Shown here: piece after piece, positions 56,363 through 63,689 of the stretch
How positions within the stretch are numbered: position 1 is the first letter of the stretch
Layout of the letters: every line of letters starts with the position of its first letter
NCBI GenBank assembly: GCA_031763025.1
Contig: JASSKH010000025.1
Coordinates: 6,156,689-6,220,688 of the forward strand
DNA length: 64,000 bases
Source: Macrocystis pyrifera
Taxonomy: Eukaryota > Sar > Phaeophyceae > Laminariales > Laminariaceae
Direction of reading: 5' to 3'
Notes under the pieces: generated by a model
Told to the model about the DNA's origin: nothing
Seen by the model: the letters and a program-made list of their open reading frames with translations, nothing else
Databases searched by the model: none
Program-made: the position numbers and the translations under genes

Positions 56363-59300
56363 CAGCAGCAGTAGTACTACTACTAGTAGTAGTAGTAGTA
56401 GTAGTAGTCGTAGCCCCTTTACCATGGCATGCCTCATTTTTTTTTCTTCTTCTGTTTTTTTTTTTTTTTTCTGCGATATAAGAACCGCCGTGATTATGTT
56501 ATATCGACGCGCGCTGCGATAGGTGGGGTACAGCATAGTTTCGGCCTAAAACACATTTCTGACTGCCGCGGTTCCTTGACCGCACCGAAGAACAACTGAC
56601 TGTACCCAAATATCGTCGGAGTGTTTTACGTACATCGTTCGTTGTACACCTACTTAAGGTGGTCGGGTTTCGCACGTGCACGGTTTTTTTTCTCAAACGC
56701 AGCAGTTTCTGGGTGACTTATTACTGGTATTTACGGGGTACCATAGTAAATAGGACCAAATCTTGTTAGTAAAAATAGGCAAATATATACCGGTACGTTT
56801 TTGTGTGCACCGTAGGTCCCATTTACTATGGCCCTCCGAAATAGTAATATTTCTATTAATGGCGCCTTCCCGGTAGTGCTAATGACTACCCAATAGTGCT
56901 ACGTAATGACTTGCTATTAATAACAGCGCTTACCGACTTACTAATAGTACGAATGACTTACCAACTTGTACCGATGACTTACTGATAGTACCAATAACTT
57001 ACTAATAGTACCATTGGCGTACTAATACTACTATTACGGGGGGGGGCATAGTAAATAGGACCAAATATTGTTAGTAAATATAGGGATATATATATATATA
57101 TAGGTTTATGTGTGTACCGTAGGTGCTATTTATTACGGTCTTCCGTAATGATGACTTACCAACAGTGGTACAGTAATTTCTTATTACGGGGGTCCATAGT
57201 TAATAGGACCGATGGTATACATAAAACCTATATATTTACCTATTTTTACTAACAATATTTGGTCCTATTTACTATGCCCCCCCCTAGTAGTAATAATACT
57301 AATGACTTACTAGTAGCATATATCACCTCAAGCAAGGATCCTCAGGCAAACGCGGGCCTACACCCTATCAATAGACGTGTCTATAGTTTATTCATGCTAT
57401 CCCAACACATTTTTTCGGTGAAACTATGGAGCCGTTCGCCCGAAGGACCTACTAGCGGCTTTGAAAACCATTCTTCGCTCGTCCGTCCGTCCGTACTTAC
57501 TTGCTCTTCTTGCATGTCTCCATGGCCGTGTCGTGTGCCCGAACAAGCGCTTCGACGGTGGAAGCGGCTGCTGCTCGGTGAAGATCAATCAGCACCGGCG
57601 ATCCCGCCTTCAACGCCGCCCCCCCATCTCTCGCCAGTCTGTCAGTGTCATGCAGGGTGAACTCACATCGGCATATCCTAAAGTGAAAATGCCACAAAAA
57701 CGAAAAATGACCAATACGACGTATTGGTGGGGGTGGGAGTGGGGGGTGGGTGGGGGGGGGGGGGGGGCGTACTCATTTGTTGCTTGCCTTAGTCATTTGA
57801 CCATTGATCATGCATCCCTTTCGAGACGGAGCACCGTTCCTACTCCTAATAGAGACACCTTCAACAATTGGACGCTCAATACGTTGTTTCCATGTATCAC
57901 ATAGAACATTTTTGCTGATCTTATCCCCTTTCTGTCTGGCCGCCTGTGGCCACCATCTATCTCCTAGGATAGCGATCGTTTTCTCGCTGCTATTCAGTGT
58001 ATCAAACTCCTCCATCTCACATTCATCTATTTCCCTCATCTCCTCTTCTAACACATCCGGTTCCTGCTTGTATATTTCACATTCTCCTACCATGTGAGTT
58101 CTACTCTCTATTACTTTGCTACACGGACGCACCTGTGCATCTACTTCCTCCTCCTCCCGGCTACTGGTATACCTCTTTCTTCTTTCTGGCAGGTCCAGGT
58201 CCCCTACACGAAAGCGCAGTTTCAGCGTTTTCGCGAAGTCCATTGGGCCATGCAAATGCGTTTTCATTCCTATTCCTTCTCTCAATCCCCCGTATATCTC
58301 TAAGTGTTTTTCCGATTACACCTTGTTTCTTAGCGTTAGCCTCTCCCTTCTTTCTATCCTTTCTTCTACCTCTGCCTTGTATCTCCCAAACTTCCTGGCG
58401 GACATCATCTCTTCTTGGTTTCCCCAATATCCTTCCATACTCTCTCAACTACGCCATCCGCCCTTACTCCAGCTCGCCCTTTTGACACTTTCTCCCGTAC
58501 AGCTCAATTAACTATGGCTGGCAACCTCTTTTTCGGCATGTTCCTTACTTTTTATTGCCAGTTCAACTTTCTCATGTCTCTATTTGTCTTGAGTGGATGC
58601 ATTCCCAGTTCTGATCTTAATACTGTATTACTAGTCGTACTTGAGCATCTTAGGATTTTTTTAGCTGCTGCCATTTGTACTGTTTCCAACTGGTTTACGA
58701 GTTTCGCGTTCCTTCCCATACTTCTCCTGCATATTCTATCTTTGGTATCATCACATTCGTCAGGATACATCTCTTAATCCTAGTGTCAAGGTGCGAGTCT
58801 GTTAGGATCGCATCCATCTTGCCTTCTTGTGCCTTACCCTTTCCTATTTCATTTGCTCTATGTGTATCCCAAGAGCAGTCTTTTGATATCTCTACGCCAA
58901 GGTATGTATACTGGTCTACGATCGGCAATTCATCTTCTCCCCACTTCCAACTGAAATTTACCGGGTTGACCTTATCTTCGTTACAAACAACTACTGCGCA
59001 TTTCCTGACGTTCGCCACCACCCTACATTTCCTGGTGTGTTCTAGCGCCTTCTCTATTTGTTTCTGCAATCCTTCGGGTGTTTCTGATATCCCCACGAAG
59101 TCATCCGCAAACATCAATCCCGACACCGTATCTTCCCCTGCCGTGACTCCCTGCCTTGCTGCCTCGACTGCTACTATCAGGTCGCTAATATATATATCTT
59201 GAATAGGTTAGGTGACAACGTACATCCCTGTGTAACCCCTTATAAAATATCATCGATATTTCCCCGTCCAGCATCACAGCACTTCTCGCACATTCCGTCA

Positions 59301-62300
59301 TCTTTTTCATTTTTCTCCACATCTTTCCTCTGATTCCTATTTCCCGCATTTTTTTCCACAATATTTTTCTCCATACTGTCTCGTAGGCTTTCTGCACATC
59401 TAGAAAGAAACAGTACGTTGTTAGTCCCGCGTCTTTCTTGCCTTGAATAATCTTACCTAAGGTGTACACATGGTCTACGCAGCTACGGTTTGGCTTAAAC
59501 CCTGCTTGACCTTCGCTCAATTCGTGATCCTTCTCCATCATCGTTCCCATTCTATCGTTTAAAATCTTACAAAATGTGTGGATACTGTGCTTAGTAGCGT
59601 TATCCCTCTATCGTTCCCCGGGTCAGCCTTATCTTCTTTCTTGAATAAATTTACTACTACTCCTTCTCTCCACTTCCTAGGTGCTTACTCGTTTTTCCAT
59701 ACCCAGTTTAACAGCATAAGCATCATGGTAAGCATTCCTCTTCCCCCGTACTTCATAAATTCATTCACTATTTGGTCTGCCCCTGCTGCATCTCTATTCT
59801 TAAATTTAGCTACACACTTCTTTAATTCTTCCCTTGTGAACTCTCTCTGCAACCCTTCCGAACCACTGTCTTCCCTTTCTGATGTATCTGCGTTCGCCTC
59901 TGCCCACGCGTTGATTTCCTTATCGAATTCTGCGTCGAACGTTGCGTTGGCTGTGGGTGTTCTTAGCTTACGGTAATGCTCTACTAGTACTTCCCTTTTG
60001 CCCTTCGAACTACTGACCATTTTACCGTTCTGTGCTATTAGAGTAGCTATTCCCGTGTCTGCCTCTTCTGCTTGTTTGCCAAGTATCCCTTTTATCCCTA
60101 GCCACATCTGCTTCATCCCGCCCCCAAAGTCTTCATTCGTTTTATCTACTACGTCTTTCCATATCCCTTTCTTCTTCTCTACCATCTATTTTACTTTTTT
60201 TCTAGCTATAGCATACTCCTCCCACCCTGTCGAAGTTTTACTCGACGTATACCGTGCGTGTGCCTTTCTCCTTGCTCTTAGAGCCTCTTTCACTTCTTCA
60301 TCCCACCATTTTACCGCTCTGTTGCATACTATCAACTTCTTCCCTATTACTTTACTTGCTGTGGTCTTGACCAACTGCTCCCATCCTTCTATTATCCTAG
60401 CTCCTGCATCATCCCTTTCTATATCGTTCCTTGTTGTACCTATTCTTTCCAACAGCTCGGGAAATTTCTCTGCATTTTTGGCCATCTCTTCTTGGAACTC
60501 TTCCCGTTTCTCTTTCACTTCTAGTTTATCTATTCTCCATCGATACAATTTCCTACCTCTTCTATGTTTGATAACTCTCGTCTGTTGACTGTCTGTCCAT
60601 ATTAGACAGTGATCCGTAGTTCCTATGTCCGCTGCGCATACATGTAGTTCCGTTTCCTTACCACTTCCATTTTCTACTACTATAAAGTCAAGGATAGAGC
60701 TTTCTCCCTTTTGTATGCACTGTCTAGTCCATTCCGGTTCTGCCTTTTTTACTCTGTCGTTCAATGTTTTCATCTCGTTGTGCTTGAGGAGCTTCAACAT
60801 ATCTTCCCCATTCTTATTCTTTGTTACCTCCCCATACTGTCCAATGTTCTCATTCAGTTTGCTTGCCCTCCCAATTCTTGAGTTAAAATCTCCCACTAGT
60901 ACTACTTCTCCTTGCCTCTTATACTTCTGTACATCTATTGCTACTTCTCCGAACTTCCTCTGTATATCTTTTATCATATTCTTCGACTCTGGGGGCATAT
61001 ATATGTTTCCTAAGAAGTAATATTTCACTCCCCGGTCCCATGGAATCTTAATCCATAAGTTTTCGTCGAATTTAGTGTCTTTGATCACCTCTATTATGTC
61101 ACACAAGTATTCTTTGACTAGGAACACCACACCCCCCGCCCCCCTATTCTTGCTATTCTGTCCCTTCCTCTTTTTCCCTATCCATGCGTACTCTCCAACT
61201 TTGGATCCTATCTCCCCTCCTTCTTTCTCCCACGACTCTTGAATTCCCACTTTGTCTCGGTCGCGCTTACTTACTTGTTCGGCAATTTCGATTATTTTGC
61301 GCTCTTCCGTGGCGAAGCCACATACGTTCCATGATCCAATTCTGAACATCCTTTTCGTTTCACTGTCCGCTCTAGTCTTACCTGTTCTTTCTCCGTTGTC
61401 GCCACGAGTATTTCTGTTATCTCTTCTTTGAGCATTATTTTCGTTTCCGTTCCTGTTCTTGTCTGCTTGTTCTGCGCCCCTATGTTTCTCCCCCATTCCC
61501 TTTGAGCCACTTGCTGCTTCCTGCCCCCCCCCCTACCTTCGTTCACCCTAGGGCTACGTCTTAGTTTCGTTATTCCATTAGCTATACATACTCTCCATCC
61601 TAGTCTTCTAACCCATGCCGACACTTTTTCTGTCTCTATCCTCTGCCACTCCATGCTCGCTTTCAGCTTCAGAGTGACTCGAAAGTGTTCTCCCTCTCGT
61701 TCTACGTTTCCTATTGCAAAACAATACAGTCCTACTTCGTCGCACTTCCTCTTGAACTCAATCCTTGTCATGTCGCTTGGAACTCTAAATATCAGCACTA
61801 CTAGTACTTTACCCTGCCAATCTTTCTTTCTCCACCCACCCTTCCTCACCGTCTTTCTCCTAATCTCTTCCGAGAATATCTTCAGCTTGTTTGTGTTCAT
61901 AGTGGTAGTGGGAAGTGTTCAAGTTACTGGGACTTCCCAATCCTAGTACTCGTTGAGGGTCTGGTGTCTTTCAGTCCTTTTGCCGGCGCACCACACTAAA
62001 TAGTGTCTCCAACACGGGCTCGTAGCCTGGAGCCAAGTTCAACACCCTTAACACAAGCACCCCACGTTTGTGTCAGGCGATCTGCATGGTAACCATCCTG
62101 GCGTCCCACGATCGTATCTTCTATCTTCTTGCCCCGCTGCTTACTAGTTACTTTCCTCCAGGGAGGTCATTTTCACCGTGCAAGGTTCAAGGACGGCTTG
62201 CACAACACAAAGTCTTACTCACACATCGGGATGCCCCGTACGTCGCTTTCTCCGTCATATGTACGTTTCACCATGGGTAACTACCCCACTAATGCTCCCG

Positions 62301-63687
62301 AGTAGACCTTCACTGCCGAAAGCTTGGCCAACAATCCCCTCACATTTTGTACCGGCTTCTATCCTTCAAGATATCAAGATATCTACGTACCGCTTGGGGC
62401 GTGCGCTTTTTTGCCTTCTGAGACAATATTGTCTGACCGGTGGTTAACTTTTTCAGGTGGGCAACTATACCCGTTATTACGTTATCATACGCTACTTTTA
62501 GTAGCGTAGTATTCGGTTCAGGACTACAGATTATATGGCGCACACGAACTGTTGGTCGGAATGCGCGAAAAAACGCCTCCTAAGTCACGTCTTGAGCGAG
62601 ACATTATTGCTGCCCCTCATGTGTGAGGAGCTCCGGAAGTAAGCCACTGGCCCCACCCCCGTACCGTGGCCATACGGATAGGCACAATCGGCAAACGTGA
62701 TGCCAGTAGTTTTTTTTTTCACCTTATCGCGACCTTGTATCAAGAACAGACAGTTCCAACACAGCAGTGCAGGGCAACACCCCGCCGTGGGAGTGGTACC
62801 TTATATAACATTATCTCTGAGCTTCACGCGCGAGGAACTCTGGAAACGCGACTTCGGGAGAAGTTTGTTCGAACGTACCGACCAACATTTCTAGAACCCC
62901 TCTGCACCATTTAAACCACAGTAATCAGCACTCCTCATATACACAAACATCTCTATATTTCAGTACTTTTATTGAGCATATTTGGTCGTGATTACTATGT
63001 TCCCCCGGAATAGTCCTAGACAATATACCGGCAGCTAAAATGAAATGATGTGGGGAATGGAAATTGGGAAACGACTGGCCGAGAAGCGCATGAGGGATAC
63101 AACTGATTCACGGAAGGATGTTCGGTTTATATAGGAAAGGCATCTACGCTATATTGTCGGAAGGCAAGCACAATAATAATGTACCTATTAATAGATATAC
63201 TTCGTATTTGTATCCTGTTAAAGGTATCTTTCCACATAGCCGGTGGTTGGTCGCTTATTGAGGAGCTCCACCGCCGGCAAGAAAATAGTGAGCCAAGAAA
63301 TGCCACCGCCACCATGGCATGAGTCTGGCACACAGACTGGGTGAGGCTGCTTGCCTCTGAACGAAGAGAGCTAATCGCTGCGTCCTCAACTAAAAAAAGT
63401 CACTGCCGAGTTTGCCCGGCTCGCTTACCTCCCGTGACGATATAATGTGGAGTCACGACCGACCGCGATACCTCGTTTTATGTCTAAAAAATCTAGATCA
63501 CGGAGAATCGACTATACCGTATTTTTCCGACACAGCAGTGCAGACTCAAAATAAAAACATGATTTATTTGCTTCATTCACCTCTGTGCGAGAGCGAAGCA
63601 CTGCTTCCCGAGCAATTCGCCGCCGGGTGCGCCCATCACCCCCTTCTTTCCACGAGATCGGCATGGCTCGTACAAATATAGCACATC
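43844..63687 (-). CDS. Carbohydrate sulfotransferase (split gene, 5' end outside window)
   Basis: The enzyme would transfer sulfate from PAPS to a sugar hydroxyl, probably in the Golgi; in brown algae such enzymes are linked to sulfated fucans (inference). Six exons join into a family-consistent chain. Exon A reads DVLYLYEPCRS, B CEFTLHDTDRL, C KFCGIK, D VVVKLIRTRVG and the 3'-phosphate motif LHLVRDPRAVVRS, E VCGTYRQQLVMSETLSYDR, and F YLMVRYEDFATLP through WEECAASGVMTDLGY. Phases agree at A-B, B-C, D-E and E-F; C-D is off by one reading position. The PAPS P-loop exon is not seen and should lie right of 64000. Introns reach nearly 6 kb and contain a LINE, SINEs and many MITEs. The exact acceptor sugar cannot be told. 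Confidence 0.85.
45323..45430. mobile_element. MITE family A copy 11
   Basis: Near-perfect TATTACGGGGGACCATAGTA to ACTATGGTCCCCCGTAATA. One of the best-preserved copies. Confidence 0.9.
45633..45715. repeat. Palindromic repeat family C copy
   Basis: AAGTCCCGTTTTGGGGAAAT and GGTTGGTCCCCGGAAACGGG are inverted copies. Confidence 0.6.
45900..46008. mobile_element. MITE family A copy 12
   Basis: TATTACGGGGAACCATAGTA to CGATGGACCCCTGTAATAG. Confidence 0.88.
46112..46368 (+). mobile_element. Poly(C)-tailed SINE, copy 6 (5'-truncated)
   Basis: Starts after C-rich sequence (46086-46107), runs from AAATAAATCAATTCATTGA through TCATCCGTATGCAAGTCCGC and CTGCCTGGTCGGTGAAAACC to AAAATGAGTACA plus about 18 C. 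Confidence 0.88.
46490..46990. repeat. Tandem cluster of palindromic repeat family C
   Basis: Five or more units of AAAAACTGCAGTCCCGTTT, GGGGGACAAACCACTCAAA, AGTAGTTTGTCCCCCAAACG and GGGACTGCAG, joined by AAGGGTTAAGGGCAA. Each unit is an inverted repeat of about 70-80 bases. Some G-runs are expanded (46750-46768). Confidence 0.85.
47040..47147. mobile_element. MITE family A copy 13
   Basis: TATTACGGGAGTACATAGTT to TACTGTGGTCCCCCGTAATA. Confidence 0.88.
47313..47800 (-). other. Possible 5' fragment of another LTR retrotransposon
   Basis: On the minus strand, non-repetitive sequence includes GCGGGTTATCAGAAG, which resembles the primer-binding neighbourhood of copia elements. It is followed by an open frame starting MSNNSQQQPPSTSHH that ends at 47313, a gag-like start. 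No LTR boundary or pol accompanies it. Low confidence. Confidence 0.25.
47817..47885. repeat. Palindromic repeat family C, right half
   Basis: CAAATTCTACGTAGTTTGTC then CCCTAAACGGGACTGCAGTC; the left half is absent. Confidence 0.6.
48640..48696 (-). CDS. Sulfotransferase gene, exon E
   Basis: 57 bases between acceptor CACGTGACAG and donor GTAGGTGG. Adds VCGTYRQQLVMSETLSYDR and joins exons D and F in frame (HVCGTY..., SYDRYLMVRYED). Confidence 0.8.
49053..49123. mobile_element. MITE family A, right-half fragment
   Basis: From AAAACCTATATATTTTCC to CCATTGGCCCCCCGTAAT; the left terminal repeat is missing. Confidence 0.8.
49448..49556. mobile_element. MITE family A copy 15
   Basis: TATTACGGGGGACCATAGTA to AACTATGGACCCCCGTGATA, with TA at both flanks. 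Confidence 0.9.
49566..49720 (+). repeat. Dispersed repeat G, copy 1
   Basis: Shares GTGGGGAATGGAAATT, GTTTATATAGGAA and GGCATCTACGCTAT with 63040-63182, each directly after a MITE-like sequence. Unknown family. Confidence 0.65.
49795..49893 (-). mobile_element. tRNA-derived SINE head, copy 1
   Basis: Minus-strand sequence runs CCCTGGGCTGGGTAATCGAT, then TATAGCTCAGTAGGTAACAC, a tRNA-like A-box, and stops before a B-box. Truncated copy of the family best seen at 49903-50183. Confidence 0.65.
49903..50183 (-). mobile_element. tRNA-derived SINE, copy 2 (most complete)
   Basis: Order on the minus strand: leader CCCTGGGCTGGGTAATCGAT, A-box-like TAGCTCAGCAGG, B-box-like GGTTCGAACC (50072-50081), a T-run, CTTGCGCGGGCGCCC, GTTCCCCAGGTGC, GAAACGAAGCGGGTAGG, a TGTACAGACGTACA hairpin, and CAAAGATCCCGCCGTTCAGA plus a G-run. 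A and B boxes at tRNA spacing indicate an internal Pol III promoter. There is no acceptor-stem pairing, so it is not a functional tRNA. Confidence 0.75.
50334..50440. mobile_element. MITE family A copy 16
   Basis: TTTACGGGGGGACATGGTAA to ACTATGGACCCCCGTAAT. Confidence 0.88.
50822..50912. repeat. Palindromic repeat family C copy
   Basis: CATTTTGGGGACGGACTAC and AGAGTGGTTCGCCCCCAAAA in inverted order, ending GGGACTGCAGTCCTAAAAGG. The following 50913-51660 shows no recognised gene. Confidence 0.65.
51667..51777. mobile_element. MITE family A copy 17
   Basis: TTTACGGGGGACCATAGTAA to GTGATGGTCCCCCGTAATA. Confidence 0.88.
51938..52168 (-). CDS. Sulfotransferase gene, exon D (3'-PSB motif)
   Basis: The acceptor CATAATATAG precedes AVVVKLIRTRVG. 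The core FLHLVRDPRAVVRSEL is the 3'-phosphate-binding motif of PAPS-dependent sulfotransferases. Donor GTGAGAA follows HRVLAR plus two bases. 231 bases. Entry phase needs two bases from the preceding exon, whereas exon C leaves none. Confidence 0.88.
52199..52790 (-). mobile_element. Poly(C)-tailed SINE, copy 7 (full length)
   Basis: Complete minus-strand copy. 5' C-run (52758-52791 on plus as G), TATATTATATACCTGG, GGTTGGGTTGGCGTCGG, CAGCCAGGGTACTG plus T-run, AACCTTCACTCCGCAC, GTAACTGCCTCG region, TGTCTCTGGAAGTGGC, TGCATATGGATGACAG complement, GACTACGGCCATGCACG and AATGAGTACACC plus C-run (about 20 G on plus at 52199). It sits 30 bases upstream of sulfotransferase exon D in gene orientation. 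Confidence 0.88.
52889..52985 (-). CDS. Sulfotransferase gene, exon C (probable)
   Basis: The acceptor TCAGATAG continues exon B in frame (CKKSK then GNWVGLAKSDLPASVVAS, LRLNEKSLKFCGIK). Donor GTACGTAG is strong. A Cys shortly before the VVVKLIR segment is usual in the family. The exit is phase 0, one position out with exon D, so a tiny exon may be missing or a base is wrong. Confidence 0.55.
53014..53156. repeat. Poly(C) block with scattered T
   Basis: About 140 bases almost wholly C, broken by single T or TT. It lies in the intron upstream of sulfotransferase exon C, so the transcript carries a G-run here. Confidence 0.9.
53385..53660 (+). mobile_element. tRNA-derived SINE, copy 3
   Basis: ACCCTGGATCAGGTAATCGA leader, A-box-like TAGCTCGGTAGGCAGCACC, B-box-like AGTCCGAGTCTC, then T-run, TTGCGCGCGCG, GGTTCCCCAGG, GAAACGAAGCGGGTATAGG and CCCCAAAGCCCATCGCCCAG. 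Same order as copy 2, diverged. Confidence 0.7.
53661..53745 (+). mobile_element. tRNA-derived SINE head, copy 4
   Basis: Follows copy 3 directly: GCCCTGGGACTGGGAAATCG, then CAGCTCAGTTGGTAACACC. The B-box region is not recognisable. The tandem arrangement repeats that of copies 1 and 2. Confidence 0.6.
54205..54345 (+). repeat. Dispersed repeat F, copy 2
   Basis: GGAGCTGCAAGCCGGCAG, GTCGGCTGGCGAAGCCAGCC. Partner of 18465-18625. Confidence 0.45.
54530..54905 (-). repeat. Tandem tRNA-like units
   Basis: On the minus strand, about three units of roughly 105-110 bases. The first has TATGGCTCAGCGGTTAT (A-box-like) and CCGGGGTTCGCCTGGACG (B-box-like). The next has ACCTCAGTGG and CCCGGGGCCCGTCTGACTG. 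The third has GGAACCCGGCCGGGGCCC. They look like a second tRNA-derived repeat family in tandem, not functional tRNAs. Confidence 0.5.
55690..55850 (+). mobile_element. tRNA-derived SINE heads, copies 5 and 6 in tandem
   Basis: Two heads: TTGGGCTGGGTAATCCATCG with CCCCTATGGCTCGG, then ACCCTGGGCTGGGTAGTCG with TTGAGCTCAGTAGGTAATAC. Between them lies GAGAGCTATAAGGATC. The bodies are missing. The rest of 54910-55690 has no recognised gene. Confidence 0.6.
56308..56410. repeat. TAG/GTA microsatellite
   Basis: About 30 GTA units with a short ACTACTACT inversion at 56374-56384, giving a local palindrome. Confidence 0.9.
56730..56843. mobile_element. MITE family A copy 18
   Basis: TTTACGGGGTACCATAGTAA to TACTATGGCCCTCCGAAATA. 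Confidence 0.88.
56850..57030. repeat. ACTTACTAATAGTACC short tandem words
   Basis: Recurring AATGACTTAC, TAATAGTACC words of 13-17 bases between two MITEs. The same words resume after 57149 and 57290. The MITEs at 56730, 57033 and 57182 are inserted into this array. Confidence 0.7.
57033..57149. mobile_element. MITE family A copy 19
   Basis: TATTACGGGGGGGGCATAGT to TTATTACGGTCTTCCGTAAT. The left G-run is expanded. Confidence 0.85.
57182..57287. mobile_element. MITE family A copy 20
   Basis: TATTACGGGGGTCCATAGTT to TTACTATGCCCCCCCCTA. The right terminal GTAA is replaced by TAG. Confidence 0.85.
57501..57677 (-). CDS. Sulfotransferase gene, exon B
   Basis: The acceptor TTTCACTTTAG joins exon A in phase (ALAQR then ICRCEFTLHDTDRLARDG). 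It continues AALKAGSPVLIDLHRAAAAS and VEALVRAHDTAMETCKKS to donor GTAAGTACGG. The Cys-x-Phe near the start matches the CDF-type position after the FEP motif in GlcNAc 6-O-sulfotransferase-like enzymes. Confidence 0.8.
57773..60185 (-). pseudogene. LINE reverse transcriptase (copy 2), frameshifted
   Basis: Frames in order: GADQIVNEFMKYGGRG (near 59750), EGQAGFKPNRSCVDHV and FLDVQKAYETVW (59185-59550), SGLMFADDFVGISE with intact catalytic FADD (59093-59126), TYLGVEISKDCSWDTH (near 58890), and RTHMVGECEIYKQE (57773-58285). At least four frame changes separate these parts. Compared with copy 1 this copy keeps the catalytic aspartates. Confidence 0.88.
60186..61496 (-). CDS. LINE AP endonuclease domain (copy 2)
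   Basis: An uninterrupted frame of 436 codons. Endonuclease/exonuclease/phosphatase motifs occur in order: SWNVCG (residues 55-60), IQESW (85-89), GNIYMPPE (163-170), GDFNSRIG (202-209), DFIVV (about 270) and TTDHCLIW (about 293). All catalytic positions (N, E, Y, D/N, D, D/H) appear kept. It would nick target DNA to prime reverse transcription. It continues in frame into a linker ending at 60186, where a stop precedes the RT frame. Confidence 0.9.
   Translation of the reverse strand: MGEKHRGAEQADKNRNGNENNAQRRDNRNTRGDNGERTGKTRADSETKRMFRIGSWNVCGFATEERKIIEIAEQVSKRDRDKVGIQESWEKEGGEIGSKVGEYAWIGKKRKGQNSKNRGAGGVVFLVKEYLCDIIEVIKDTKFDENLWIKIPWDRGVKYYFLGNIYMPPESKNMIKDIQRKFGEVAIDVQKYKRQGEVVLVGDFNSRIGRASKLNENIGQYGEVTKNKNGEDMLKLLKHNEMKTLNDRVKKAEPEWTRQCIQKGESSILDFIVVENGSGKETELHVCAADIGTTDHCLIWTDSQQTRVIKHRRGRKLYRWRIDKLEVKEKREEFQEEMAKNAEKFPELLERIGTTRNDIERDDAGARIIEGWEQLVKTTASKVIGKKLIVCNRAVKWWDEEVKEALRARRKAHARYTSSKTSTGWEEYAIARKKVK
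61292..61900 (-). CDS. LINE ORF1-like frame (copy 2)
   Basis: Starts MNTNKLKIFSEEIRRKTVRK and includes KVLVVLIFRVPSDMTRIEFK and a basic tail. Up to the C10 run at 61524-61533 it reads as a fold-like domain. After that run its frame and the endonuclease frame overlap, so one base change would fuse the two into a single ORF. RNA binding is a family expectation, not seen. Confidence 0.6.
   Translation of the reverse strand: MNTNKLKIFSEEIRRKTVRKGGWRKKDWQGKVLVVLIFRVPSDMTRIEFKRKCDEVGLYCFAIGNVEREGEHFRVTLKLKASMEWQRIETEKVSAWVRRLGWRVCIANGITKLRRSPRVNEGRGGGRKQQVAQREWGRNIGAQNKQTRTGTETKIMLKEEITEILVATTEKEQVRLERTVKRKGCSELDHGTYVASPRKSAK
62050..62920. other. Unrecognised intron sequence
   Basis: Between the LINE 5' side and the MITE at 62926. 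No exon or repeat was recognised; the open frames are short. Confidence 0.35.
62926..63014. mobile_element. MITE family B copy 4
   Basis: ACAGTAATCAGCACTCCTCA on the left and GGTCGTGATTACTATGTTCC plus CCCGGAATAG on the right. The outermost left bases are lost. Confidence 0.6.
63040..63182 (+). repeat. Dispersed repeat G, copy 2
   Basis: Partner of 49566-49720. Here too it follows a MITE by about 25 bases, so the MITE and repeat G may once have moved or duplicated together. Confidence 0.65.
63581..63687 (-). CDS. Sulfotransferase gene, exon A
   Basis: 107 bases from acceptor TGTTCCGCAG to donor GTGAATG. DVLYLYEPCRSRGKKGVMGA then PGGELLGKQCFALAQR. The YLYEP segment is the FEP-like motif following the P-loop in carbohydrate 6-O-sulfotransferases. 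The P-loop exon should lie further upstream, outside the window. Confidence 0.75.
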
Positions 63688-63689
63688 CT

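Larger units (their letters stand above)
57752..61918 (-). mobile_element. LINE copy 2, near complete, poly(C)-tailed
   Basis: Minus-strand APE-type non-LTR retrotransposon in sulfotransferase intron A-B, same orientation as the gene. Order: ORF1-like frame (61900-61292), AP endonuclease (61496-60186), RT in several frames (60185-58695), C-terminal Cys/His knuckle (about 58110), and 3' end AACAAATGAGTACG plus C16. The 5' end may extend to about 62050. Frame changes make it non-functional as assembled. Clade was not determined. Confidence 0.9.
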
